A stretch of DNA of 64,000 nucleotides from Aureimonas pseudogalii (GTDB lineage Bacteria; Pseudomonadota; Alphaproteobacteria; Rhizobiales; Rhizobiaceae). The position numbers and the translations under genes were made by a program. How positions within the stretch are numbered: the stretch's first letter is position 1; every line of letters starts with the position of its first letter. Below, piece by piece: positions 22,766 through 31,900 of the stretch. The stretch is taken from contig NZ_JACIEK010000002.1 in the NCBI RefSeq assembly GCF_014196835.1, forward strand, positions 1 to 64,000, given 5' to 3'. The notes under the pieces were generated by a model that saw only the letters and a program-made list of their open reading frames with translations, searched no databases and was not told where the DNA came from.

Positions 22766-23353
22766 TCAGCGGTAGAGGCTGACCGACTGACCGCCCGAGG
22801 TGGTGCCCTCGTAGCGGGTGCCGCCGGTGTTGTTGAGGGTCGCGACGGTGGAGCCGCCGGAATCCTTCAGGACCACCTGGTTGCCCGCGACGTCCCAGGC
22901 GGAGACGTCTGCGACCTGGCCGGGGCAGCCACGCGAGGCCGCGCGATAGCCGCCGGTCCACTGCGTCAGCGCCATGAAGATCTGGCAGTTGCCGCCGCCC
23001 GAGGTGACGCGCCACGCGCCGACCAACCCCTCGCGGGTCACCGGCGAGGCGGAGGCCGTCTGCACCGGGGCGGATGTCGCGGGCGTTGCGCCGGCGGCGT
23101 CCACCGGCGGCGTCACCGGCGTCTGCACCACGGGGGCGGCCGGCGGCGGGGGCGGAGGCGGCAGCTGGTTGGCGTAGACCTGGCCGGTGGGCGCGGCGCG
23201 CAGCGGCGCGACGCCGCCGCCACCAAAGCTGCCGCCGCCCGTCGGCATGGTCTGGTTGCAGCCCGCCAGCGCCAGCGTCGCCGCTATCGCGCAGGCCAGC
23301 GTCAGCCGTCGTGCCGTGCCGCCGTTCGCCGCCGCGTTCTCGTCCAATGTCAT
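22766..23353 (-). CDS. omp19: Omp19-like lipoprotein, AprI/Inh protease-inhibitor family
   Basis: A 195-residue lipoprotein: basic N-terminus, hydrophobic stretch and lipobox LAGC with Cys32. A low-complexity Gly/Pro/Ala/Thr linker (about 38-105) leads to a C-terminal Inh-type beta-barrel (from about 108: LVGAWRVTSGGGNCQIFMALTQ ... SRGCPGQVADV). One cysteine pair there matches the family disulfide. Brucella Omp19 inhibits host proteases and sits in the outer membrane. Its presence is a marker of Hyphomicrobiales. It stands alone, between zapE and the carbonic anhydrase gene. Confidence 0.88.
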   Translation of the reverse strand: MTLDENAAANGGTARRLTLACAIAATLALAGCNQTMPTGGGSFGGGGVAPLRAAPTGQVYANQLPPPPPPPAAPVVQTPVTPPVDAAGATPATSAPVQTASASPVTREGLVGAWRVTSGGGNCQIFMALTQWTGGYRAASRGCPGQVADVSAWDVAGNQVVLKDSGGSTVATLNNTGGTRYEGTTSGGQSVSLYR

Positions 23354-23513
23354 CGCGCCCGTTCCTCGTTCCACCGCCGCCCCGCCGCGTTCCGGACGTC
23401 GGGCTTTTTCATCTCTTTTTAAAGAGGACGTCCGCGTCGATCCGCAAGCCGCCCGCGTGCATTTCCCGATTGCCGAGGGGGAATGTGACCGCGCGGACAC
23501 GACGCGTGATCGC

Positions 23514-24227
23514 TCAGCCCGCGCTTTGGAGCACGGCCTCGCCCGGCGCTTCGGCCCCGTCCGGCGCGCTCGCCCCTTCGTCCACGTCGACGAGCGGGCG
23601 CTGGAAGTCGCCGGTCTCGGCGTCCATCGCCCAGAGCTCGGCGGTGGAGATGTCGAACCAGGCGCCGTGCAGCGTCAGATCCCCGGCCGCCTCGCGCGCC
23701 GCGACATAGGGAAAGGAGCGCAGGTTCGCGATCGAGGTGCGGATCGAGATGCGCTCCAGCGCCGTCTGCCGCTCGGCCGAGGTCATCAGCTCGTTGCCCG
23801 CGATGCTCCGCGCCACCGGCTCGACGATGCTCATCCACTTGCCGATGAAGTCGCCGGGCGAGAGCGGCGCGGCCTCGGTGTCGAGCGCCGCCTTGATGCC
23901 GCCGCAGCGCCCGTGGCCCATCACCACGATGTGCCGCACGCGCAGCGCCTGCACGGCGAATTCGAGCGCCGCGGAGGTGCCGTGGAAGTCGCCGTCGGGA
24001 TGGTAGGGCGGCACGAGATTGGCGACGTTGCGCACCACGAAGAGCTCGCCCGCCCCGGCGCCGAAGATCGTCTCGGGCGCGGCGCGCGAATCGCAGCAGG
24101 CGATGACCATGGTCTCCGGGCTCTGCCCGTCGCGTGCCAGCGCCCGGTAGCGCTGCGTCTCGGCGAGATAGCGGCCTTCGACGAACTGGCGGTAGCCTGC
24201 GAGGAGATGATCGGGAAGAAGGGTCAT
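23514..24227 (-). CDS. beta-class carbonic anhydrase
   Basis: A 237-residue zinc enzyme that interconverts CO2 and bicarbonate. The zinc ligands are seen as Cys44 (ACCDSR, with the Asp46-Arg48 dyad), His105 and Cys108 (GHGRCGG). Length and the LPDHLLAGYRQF N-terminus match the cytoplasmic alphaproteobacterial type. The C-terminal 25 residues are an Ala/Glu/Asp-rich extension. No concentrating-mechanism gene is near, so a housekeeping role supplying bicarbonate for carboxylations is likely. Confidence 0.95.
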   Translation of the reverse strand: MTLLPDHLLAGYRQFVEGRYLAETQRYRALARDGQSPETMVIACCDSRAAPETIFGAGAGELFVVRNVANLVPPYHPDGDFHGTSAALEFAVQALRVRHIVVMGHGRCGGIKAALDTEAAPLSPGDFIGKWMSIVEPVARSIAGNELMTSAERQTALERISIRTSIANLRSFPYVAAREAAGDLTLHGAWFDISTAELWAMDAETGDFQRPLVDVDEGASAPDGAEAPGEAVLQSAG

Positions 24228-24484
24228 CGGGGTCTCCTGTCAGCGAAGTGGAACCCTTCTAGCCGGTTTCCTTCGCATCTGCACAGGCGGGCGCCCACAC
24301 CCCCGCGCCGTGGGGTCTGGCGGGTGCAACGAAGATCGCCGCGACCCGGTCGGCGGCGGTCGGCAAACGAGCGTCTGAGAACGGAAGGGCCATCGGCGTG
24401 CCCAGACCCGAGGCCGAGCCGTAGGACCCTTCGCAAACCTTTCCACCCGGAGGATCATCCCCTCCCGCGGGCCAGCGGCGATCC

Positions 24485-25249
24485 TCAGGCCCGGATCGCG
24501 ATCGGCAGACCGAACCGGTCGCGCTCGGGCGGATCGGGAAAGGACAGCGCAACCCCGGCCGCGACGCGGCGGGCGACGAGAAGCAGGACACAGGCGTCGA
24601 GCCAGTCGTCCTCGGCAGCCGGGCGTGGCAGGGCGGCTGCCAAAAGCTCAGGCCCGATCCCGTGCCGAACGAGCAGGTCGTGCCGCTCCGCCAAACCCGC
24701 CGGGTTCGTCTTGGCAAACTCCATCTCCGCGCCGTCGTTCAGCACGGCGAAGGCCAGTTCGGGATGCCCTTCGAACACCCGTCCGGCCAAGTCGCGATCG
24801 ACGCGCAGTAGCGCATCGATCTCCGCGACGTAGGGCAGCAGTCCGAAACCTTGGATCGAGATTCCCCTCGGCGGATCCGACAAGGTCCGAGCCAGCTGGC
24901 CCGCCCGCACGAATGCCTCCGCGATCGAGAGGCGCGTCCTCATCCGAATGCCATGGGCTTCCACGACCGCACGGCCAGGCATGGAGAAAACGCTGGACCG
25001 CCGGTTTCTCAGCACGTTTCGCGTCGCCTGCTCGGCGGCGCGGCCGGTTCCCACGATCCGGTCCGGCAAGCCGATCGGCATGTCCACCACGATCAGCGAA
25101 CCACCGGGCAACCGATCCGTCAGGTCGCGAAAGGCCGATATGAGCCGCAGTTCCGCCCGGCCGTCCGGATGTTCGATCGCAGCGATCCAATGCCCCTTCG
25201 CGACGTCGACGCCCGCAAGGGTTCGCTCGCCGAGCCCGATCGCCGTCAC
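24485..25249 (-). CDS. DUF429 family protein
   Basis: A 254-residue protein of the DUF429 family (predicted RNase H-like nuclease fold). Recognisable segments are LAGVDVAKGHWIAA at the N-terminus, VVDMPIGLPD in the middle and FEGHPELAFAVLN plus DDWLDACVLLLVARR in the C-terminal half; the conserved Asp/Glu/His residues are retained. Its GTG start overlaps the pdxY stop in a GTGA quartet, so the two are translationally coupled. No biochemical role is known. Confidence 0.82.
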   Translation of the reverse strand: MTAIGLGERTLAGVDVAKGHWIAAIEHPDGRAELRLISAFRDLTDRLPGGSLIVVDMPIGLPDRIVGTGRAAEQATRNVLRNRRSSVFSMPGRAVVEAHGIRMRTRLSIAEAFVRAGQLARTLSDPPRGISIQGFGLLPYVAEIDALLRVDRDLAGRVFEGHPELAFAVLNDGAEMEFAKTNPAGLAERHDLLVRHGIGPELLAAALPRPAAEDDWLDACVLLLVARRVAAGVALSFPDPPERDRFGLPIAIRA

Positions 25250-26145
25250 GCCCGCCGGTTGCCGCCGGGCGCGGCCAGACGGCGCATCTGCACCATGGCC
25301 ATCGGCGACTTCAGGCTCTCGGCGTCGGTCTCCAGCGTCAGCTCGTCCTTGCCCCGCTTGGTGGTGCGCGCCAGGATCTCGAACACCGCGGCGGTGGTGG
25401 ACTGCAGCGCCTTCTCGCCGGAAACGCCGGCCAGCGTGCGCGCGAGGAACACCGCGCCGGTGAGGTCGCCGAGCCCGTTGGGCACCGCCTCGATGCGCCG
25501 GTGCTCGGCGAGCATCGCGCGCCCGTCCTCGACGAGGAGGTTGCCGATGCCGCCGCGCAGCAGCGGAAAGGCCGAGGTCACCACCACGCGCGCCGGCCCG
25601 AGCGCGCTCGCACCCTCCACCAGTTGGGCGTTGTCGGAAAACTCCAGCCCGGTGAGGAACTCCAGCTCGAAGCGGTTGGGCACGGCGATGTCGGCGCGCC
25701 CGATCAGATGGTCGCGGATCGCCTCCAGGAGCGCGGCCGGCTGGTAGAGCCGCCCGCCCGCCTCGCCGCCGTCGCCGAGCACGGGGTCGCAGAGATAGAC
25801 CGCGCGCGGGTTGGCGCGCTTCACGGCGTCGATCAGCCCAGCGGCGGCCTTGACCTGCGCGGGCGCGCCGAAATAGCCGGTGATGATCCCGCCGACCTCG
25901 CCCAGCCACGGCGCGCGGGCGAGGTCGGCGCAGAAGGCGGCGAAGGCGGCGTCGTCCGGCACGATGCGCGTCGAGGGCCCGTGGCCGGGGTGCCAGGGCA
26001 GCGTCACCGTCGGCACCGACCAGACGGGATAGCCGAGCGATTCCAGCGCGAAGACCACGGCGCGGTTGCCCACCGTGCCGCGCGCCACATGCGACGAGAT
26101 CGAGATCACCGCGGGCTTGTCGGCGGGGGGCGTGGACAGGGACAT
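25246..26145 (-). CDS. pdxY: pyridoxal kinase
   Basis: A 299-residue ribokinase-fold enzyme that phosphorylates pyridoxal for PLP salvage. Family segments include ISSHVARGTVGNRA near the N-terminus (substrate pocket), YLCDPVLGDGG, PNRFELEFLTG and the anion-hole/catalytic-base loop NGLGDLTGAVFLA. It is followed with a 4-base overlap by the DUF429 gene and preceded by a small membrane-protein gene. It is consistent with the PLP enzymes elsewhere in the window (aminotransferase, YggS) but not specific to them. Confidence 0.93.
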   Translation of the reverse strand: MSLSTPPADKPAVISISSHVARGTVGNRAVVFALESLGYPVWSVPTVTLPWHPGHGPSTRIVPDDAAFAAFCADLARAPWLGEVGGIITGYFGAPAQVKAAAGLIDAVKRANPRAVYLCDPVLGDGGEAGGRLYQPAALLEAIRDHLIGRADIAVPNRFELEFLTGLEFSDNAQLVEGASALGPARVVVTSAFPLLRGGIGNLLVEDGRAMLAEHRRIEAVPNGLGDLTGAVFLARTLAGVSGEKALQSTTAAVFEILARTTKRGKDELTLETDAESLKSPMAMVQMRRLAAPGGNRRA

Positions 26146-26202
26146 GACGGGGCTCGATCGCTCGCCTTCGGGGGCCGGACGGGTGGGAAGGCCAAGGCGG
26201 CG

Positions 26203-26463
26203 TCAGGGCCCGCCGAGCTGGCGCAGCAGCATCACGGCGAGGACGACGAAGACCACGAGCCCGGCCAGCCGGCCGATGCGCATGCCCCAGACCTCCATCC
26301 GGTCGTTCGGGTCGGCGTCGCCGCCCCAGAAATGCGAGCGCGCGCCGAGGACGATGCGCTCCACCGACGCCCCGGTCTGGGGATCGGTTTCCTGGCGCAC
26401 GCGGCGCAGGATGTCGTCGGCCTCGCGCCGTCGGGCCTCGTCGTCGGATGGATGGGTCGTCAT
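26203..26463 (-). CDS. small single-pass membrane protein, hypothetical
   Basis: An 86-residue protein: a charged cytosolic N-terminal part (about 1-62, Arg/Asp/Glu-rich), then one hydrophobic helix (GLVVFVVLAVMLLRQL) near the C-terminus. The tail-anchor layout suggests a protein inserted by its C-terminus. The family is not recognised. It lies 57 bases upstream of pdxY on the same strand and may be co-transcribed. The ATG at 26463 is preferred because the longer frame is unlike a protein. Confidence 0.65.
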   Translation of the reverse strand: MTTHPSDDEARRREADDILRRVRQETDPQTGASVERIVLGARSHFWGGDADPNDRMEVWGMRIGRLAGLVVFVVLAVMLLRQLGGP

Positions 26464-26660
26464 GGCTGCGAAGCGTGACCGAAAAGCCTTCCGAGGGCAA
26501 GCGGCGCAGAGGCCGCCCGCCGGCGGTGAGCGCGGATCATCCAAAGGCATTTCGCTCGCCCGCCGATCGCTCACGCGCGAGCGAAAGCGCGAGGCGCGAC
26601 AGATGCTTGCGGGGCCGCTATGGTCAGGGCTCCCGTCCCTTGCGTGAGACCGTCGCCCGC

Positions 26661-27290
26661 ATGATCGCCTCCGTCCTTTCGCCGCGCGCCGGCGCCCCCC
26701 GCGCCCGCCCCGCGCTTCTCGCCCTCCTGCTGCTCGTGCCGCTTCTCGCCGCCTGCGGCGTCAACAACGTGCCGACCCTCGAGGAGAAGGCCAAGGCGAG
26801 CTGGGCCGAGGTGCAGAACCAGTACCAGCGCCGCGCAGACCTCATTCCCAATCTGGTGGAGACCGTGAAGGGCTTTGCGGCGCAGGAGCGCGACGTGCTC
26901 ACCGCCGTGGTGGAGGCGCGCGCCAAGGCCACGCAGACCACGATCAACGCCGACCAGCTGTCGGACCCCGCCGCCGTGCAGCGCTTCCAGGCCGCGCAGG
27001 ACGAGCTCTCGGGCACGCTCTCGCGCCTCCTCGTGACGGTGGAGCGCTATCCCGACCTGAAGTCCAACGCCAACTTCCTGGCGCTGCAGAGCCAGCTGGA
27101 GGGCACCGAGAACCGCATCGCCGTGTCGCGCCGCGACTATATCGAGGCGGTGCAAGCCTACAACACGGAGCTGCGCACCATTCCCGGCCGCTGGATCGCG
27201 GGTGTCCTCTACCCGGAGGCCAAGCCCATGCAGGTCTTCGAGGCGAGCGTCGGCTCGGCCACCCCGCCGCCGGTCTCCTTCGCCAAATGA
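26661..27290 (+). CDS. lemA: LemA family protein with lipoprotein-type signal
   Basis: A 209-residue LemA protein. The N-terminal hydrophobic stretch ends in LLAAC, a lipobox, so this LemA is probably lipid-anchored in place of the usual single helix. The family core is clear: WAEVQNQYQRRADLIPNLVETVKGFA and the coiled helices up to RRDYIEAVQAYNTELRTIPGRW. The function of LemA is unresolved. It overlaps the downstream TPM gene by 4 bases (ATGA), and a second TPM gene follows, the common LemA-TPM-TPM arrangement. Confidence 0.92.
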   Translation: MIASVLSPRAGAPRARPALLALLLLVPLLAACGVNNVPTLEEKAKASWAEVQNQYQRRADLIPNLVETVKGFAAQERDVLTAVVEARAKATQTTINADQLSDPAAVQRFQAAQDELSGTLSRLLVTVERYPDLKSNANFLALQSQLEGTENRIAVSRRDYIEAVQAYNTELRTIPGRWIAGVLYPEAKPMQVFEASVGSATPPPVSFAK

Positions 27291-28171
27291 GCGAGGCCCT
27301 CGGCAACGGGGCGCTTCGGCAGGGGACGGCTGCCGAGTCGGTTCGGCGGCGCTTCGCCGGCCTCGCCGCGGCGCTCGCGCTCGCCGTCGCGGCGATGGTC
27401 GCCGCCCTGCCCGCCGGGGCACAGGCGCCCGCCTTCCCCGCCCTCACCGGCCGCGTGGTCGACGCCGCCGGGCTGCTCGATGCCACGACGCGCGCGGCGC
27501 TCGAGGCCAAGCTCGCCGCCCACGAGCAGCTCTCTTCCGACCAGCTGGTGGTGGCCACCGTCCCCGATCTCGGCGGGCTGGAGATCGCCGACTACGGCAC
27601 GCGGCTCGGCCGCGCCTGGCGCATCGGGCGAACGGGAGAGGACAATGGCGCGATCCTCCTCGTCTCGAAGGGCGACCGCCGAGTGCGCATCGAGGTCGGC
27701 TACGGGCTGGAAGGCACGCTCACCGACGCGCTGTCGCGCGTCGTCATCGAGACCGACATCCTGCCGCGCTTCCGCACCGGTGACGTTTCCGGCGGCATCG
27801 TGGCCGGCACCGACGCGATCCTCGAAATCATTGAGGGCGACGCCGCGGCGGTGGAGGCGCGCGCCCGGCGCAACGCCGGCTGGCAGGAGGCCGGCGAAAG
27901 CGACGTCGCGGGCAGGCTGGTGGTCGTCTTCATCCTCCTCGTGGCGGTCGGGCCGATGATCCTCGCGCTTCTCGGCCGGCTCACCGGGCGCCGCCCCGGC
28001 CCCGCGCGGCGCCGCCGCTCGCCCTTCGGCGGAGGCTTCGGTCCCGGGTTCGGCGGGGGCTTCGGATCCGGCATGGGCGGCGGCTTCGGCGGCAGCAGCG
28101 GGTCGGGCGGCGGCGGCTTCTCGGGCGGCGGCGGATCCTTCGGAGGGGGCGGTGCCTCCGGCAGCTGGTAG
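27287..28171 (+). CDS. TPM domain membrane protein (YgcG-like)
   Basis: A 294-residue protein with an N-terminal signal/anchor (about 22-45) and a TPM (TLP18.3/Psb32/MOLO-1) domain at about 50-185 (VVDAAGLLD, VEVGYGLEGTLTD, DVSGGIVAGTDAI). One more membrane helix lies at about 207-225. The last 50 residues are a Gly/Ser/Phe low-complexity tail. It starts inside the lemA stop codon and is followed by a second TPM-like gene 10 bases later. A role in envelope or photosystem-type protein maintenance is known only for distant relatives. Confidence 0.88.
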   Translation: MSEALGNGALRQGTAAESVRRRFAGLAAALALAVAAMVAALPAGAQAPAFPALTGRVVDAAGLLDATTRAALEAKLAAHEQLSSDQLVVATVPDLGGLEIADYGTRLGRAWRIGRTGEDNGAILLVSKGDRRVRIEVGYGLEGTLTDALSRVVIETDILPRFRTGDVSGGIVAGTDAILEIIEGDAAAVEARARRNAGWQEAGESDVAGRLVVVFILLVAVGPMILALLGRLTGRRPGPARRRRSPFGGGFGPGFGGGFGSGMGGGFGGSSGSGGGGFSGGGGSFGGGGASGSW

Positions 28172-28181
28172 GAGACGCGCC

Positions 28182-28817
28182 GTGCCGCTTCGCTTCACGC
28201 CTGACGATCATGCCCGCGTGGCCGGCGCCATCCGCGCCGCCGAGGCCGGCACCGCCGGCGAGATCTACGCCGTCTTCGCGCGCCGCGCCGACGACTATCG
28301 CTTCGTCGCCGCCGCCGTGGCGCTCGCCGCGTCGATGGCGTCGGGCCTCGCCGTCTCGCTCGCCGCGGCCGCGCTCGGCGTGCCGCTGCCGGCGCTGGCG
28401 GTGGAGGGTGCGCAGGTGCTCGGCACGCTCGCGCTCTTCGTGGGGCTCACCCTCGCCCCCGGCCTCCTCATGCTCTTCGTGCCGGCGGCGGTGGCGCGCG
28501 GCCGCGCGGCGGCGCTCGCCCGCGCCCAGTTCCTCGCCCACAATCTCCATGCCACGGCGGAGCGCACCGGCATCCTCGTCTTCGTGTCGGAGGCCGAACG
28601 CCATGCCGAGGTGATCGCCGATGCCGGCATCGCCGCCCGCGTGCCGCAGGCGGAATGGGACGCGATCGTCACTGAACTGACCGAAGCGGCGAAGGGCGAC
28701 CGGCTGGCGGAGGGCTTCGTGCGCGCGGTGGAGCGCAGCGGCGCGCTTCTCGCCGAGGCCTTTCCGCCTCGCCCCGGCGATCGCAACGAGATCCCCGACC
28801 GGCTCGTGGAAATCTGA
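28182..28817 (+). CDS. TPM domain protein, second copy
   Basis: A 211-residue paralogue with a split TPM domain: the N-terminal part (HARVAGAIRAAEAGTAGEIYAVF) and the C-terminal part (RTGILVFVSEAERHAEVIADAGI) flank two membrane helices (about 42-66 and 76-105). The GTG start at 28182 is preceded by AGGAG eight bases upstream. It is third in the lemA-TPM-TPM operon; no further gene follows on this strand for 113 bases. Confidence 0.85.
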   Translation: MPLRFTPDDHARVAGAIRAAEAGTAGEIYAVFARRADDYRFVAAAVALAASMASGLAVSLAAAALGVPLPALAVEGAQVLGTLALFVGLTLAPGLLMLFVPAAVARGRAAALARAQFLAHNLHATAERTGILVFVSEAERHAEVIADAGIAARVPQAEWDAIVTELTEAAKGDRLAEGFVRAVERSGALLAEAFPPRPGDRNEIPDRLVEI

Positions 28818-28930
28818 CCGTCCGACCTTAACTTTCTGCGATCTCAGTGAGCGTCCCGTCATGCGGACGTGCCACAAACGAGCGGCGAACCCGATCGCGG
28901 ACCCCGCCTGCGAACCGAAGGACCGAGCCC

Positions 28931-31900
28931 ATGTCGCCCGTCACCGCCCTGCCCGACAAGGATTCGCTCCTCCAGGCCGCGCGCGAGGCCCTTGCCCCGG
29001 GATCGCAGGCTGCGCTCCTGACGCCGCTCCTCTTCGCGCGGCCCCCGGCCGAGGATCTCGCCGCGCTCGGGCCCGCGCGCCTCGCCGCCATGGCCGAGGC
29101 TGCAGCCACGCTGCTCGCCCGCCACCGCGCCGGCGAGGCGCTGGTCGAGATCCGCCGCCTCGCCTCCGATGCCGAAGCCGGCTCGCTCGCCGGGCCGCTG
29201 GCGGTGCTGACGATCGTCCAGGACGACATGCCCTTCCTGTTCGACAGCGTCGCGGCCGAGGTCGCCGACCGCTCGGCCGCCGTCCATGCCGTGTCACATC
29301 CGATTCTGCAGGTGCGCCGCGACGCGGCCGGCGCGCAAGACGGCGAGCGCGTCTCGCTCATCCAGATCGCCTTCGAGCCGCTGCTGCGGACCGACGCCGA
29401 CGCCGTGCTCACGCAAAGCCTGCGCCAGATCCTCGGCGAGGTCTCGGCCGCCACGGGCGACTTCCACGCCATGCGCGAGCGCGTGCGCGAGGCGTCCGCG
29501 GCGCTGCGGGCCCGCGCTACGGAGGCCGATCCGGCGCAGGCCGCAGCCGAGCGCGAGGGCGCGGCGCTCCTCGACTGGCTCTGCGACGACAATTTCATCT
29601 TCCTCGGCCTTCGCGAGTTCCGCTACTTCCCCGACGGCGAGGCGCTGCGCCGCATCGAGGGCGGGGAACTCGGCATCCTCAGGGATCCCGCCGTCCGCGT
29701 GCTGCGCCGCGAGGGCGGCGAGAGCGCCACCAGCCCGGAGATCCGCGCCTTCCTCGAAGAGCCCGCGCCCCTCATCGTCGCCAAGGCCAACGCCCGCTCG
29801 CGGGTCCACCGCCGCGTCTACATGGACTATGTCGGCATCAAGCTGCGCGACGCCGCCGGCGGCCTCGTCGGCGAGCTACGCGTCGTCGGCCTCTTCTCCT
29901 CCGCCGCCTACACGCGCCCCGTCCTTTCCATTCCCTATCTGCGCCAGAAGGCCGAGACGGTGATCGCCCGCTTCGGCTTCGCGCCGCGCTCGCATTCCGG
30001 CAAGGCGCTGGCCGTGGCGCTCGAGACCTATTCGCGCGACGAGATGTTCCAGATCGACGTCGATCTCCTCGAACGCTTCATCGGCATCGTCACCGAACTC
30101 GGCGAGCGGCCGCGCATCCGCGTGCTGCCGCGCATCGACCGGTTCGACCGCTTCGTCTCGGTGCTCGTCTTCGTGCCGCGCGATCGCACCGACGCGCGGC
30201 TGCGCGATGCGATCGGCCAGCTTCTTGCCGAGCGCTACGAGGGCCACGTCTCCGCCTGGTATCCCGCCTTCCCGGAAGGGCCGCTGGCCTCCATCCACTT
30301 CATCATCGGGCGCAGCGGCGGCCCGACGCCCCGGCCGGACTCCACCGCGCTCGAAGCCGAGATCGCCGAGATCGCCCGCGACTGGACGCTGGCGCTGGAG
30401 CGCGCCATCGCCGGCACCGGGCGCCATGCCGACCTGATGGCGCTCGCGCCGGGCCTGCCGGCGGGCTACCGCGACGTCGTCTCGCCGACTGAAGCGGTGA
30501 CGGACGGCTGGCGCATCCTGGCGCTCGGCCCCCACGATCCGCTCGAGGTCGATTTCCACCGGCGCGCCGACGATGCCGCCACCGTGCTGCGCTTCAAGAT
30601 CTACCATCTCGGCGCGCCGCTGGCGCTCTCGCGCCGGGTGCCGATCCTCGAACACATGGGCTTCTCGGCAGTGGCCGAGCGCACCTTCGAGATCGCCCGG
30701 CCCGACGGCACGCTCGTCTTCCTGCACGACATGGAGCTGGTGCGCCGCGCCGGGGGCGACATCGTCCTCTCCGACGGCGGCGCAGCGCTGGAGCGGTGCT
30801 TCGTGGCGGTGGCCGACGGGCGGATCGAGAGCGACGGCTTCAACGGCCTCGTCCATGCCGCCGGCCTCTCGTGGCGCGAGGCCAACGTCCTGCGCGCCTA
30901 TGCACGGTATCTCCGCCAGACGGGCTTCGCCCCCACCACCGACCTGATGGCCGAGGTGCTGGAGCGCCAGGCGCCGATCGCGCGCGGGCTGTTCGAGCTC
31001 TTCGCCGGCGCCTTCGATCCCGAGCGCCCTCGCCAGTCCGAGCCCCTGCCGGCCGAGCTCGCGGGCGACGCCGAGGCCGAGGCGGCGGCCGCGCGCGGCA
31101 CGCTGCAGCCGCTTCTGGCCGTGCGCGCCGGGCTGGAGGCGATCACCAGCCTCGACGAGGACCGTGTCGTCCGGCGCTTCCTCTCGGTGATCTCCGCGAC
31201 GCTGCGCACCAACTACTACGCCGTGCCCGAGGTCTCCGCGGCGGAAGGCTCGACGCCGCGGGCGGTGGCCCCGGCGCTCGCCTTCAAGCTCGATCCGCAC
31301 CGCATCGAGGGCGTGCCGGCGCCGGTGCCCTTCCGCGAGATCTTCGTGTTCGACGCGCGCGTCGAAGGCGTGCATCTGCGCTTCGGCCCGGTGGCGCGCG
31401 GCGGCCTGCGCTGGTCCGACCGGCGCGAGGACTACCGCACCGAGGTGCTCGGCCTCGTGAAGGCGCAGCAGGTGAAGAACGCCGTGATCGTGCCGGTGGG
31501 CTCGAAGGGCGGCTTCTATCCCAAGCGCCTGCCCGACGCGGCGCAGCGCGATCTCTGGTTCGAGGCGGGGCGCTCGGCCTACATCGTCTTCATCGCCTCG
31601 CTCCTCTCGCTCACCGACGATCTCGATGCCGCCGGCGAGGCGGTGACGCCGGCCGCGGTCGTTCGATACGACGATCTCGACCCCTATTTCGTGGTGGCCG
31701 CCGACAAGGGCACCGCCACCTTCTCCGACACCGCCAACGCGGTGGCCGAGGCGCGCGGCTTCTGGCTCGGCGACGCCTTCGCCTCCGGCGGCTCGGCGGG
31801 CTACGACCACAAGGCGATGGGCATCACCGCGCGCGGCGCCTGGGAGGCCGTGAAGCGGCACTTCCGCGAGATGGGCCGTGACGGAAGGGCCTGGGACATC

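Noticed and set aside
24228-24484. Small genes between carbonic anhydrase and DUF429
   Set aside because: The short frames here have no ribosome-binding site and overlap on both strands; nothing could be supported.
24485-26500. Single 671-codon ORF spanning pdxY and DUF429
   Set aside because: Only the part after the GTG at 25249 is protein-like (DUF429); the rest is pdxY in a wrong frame.
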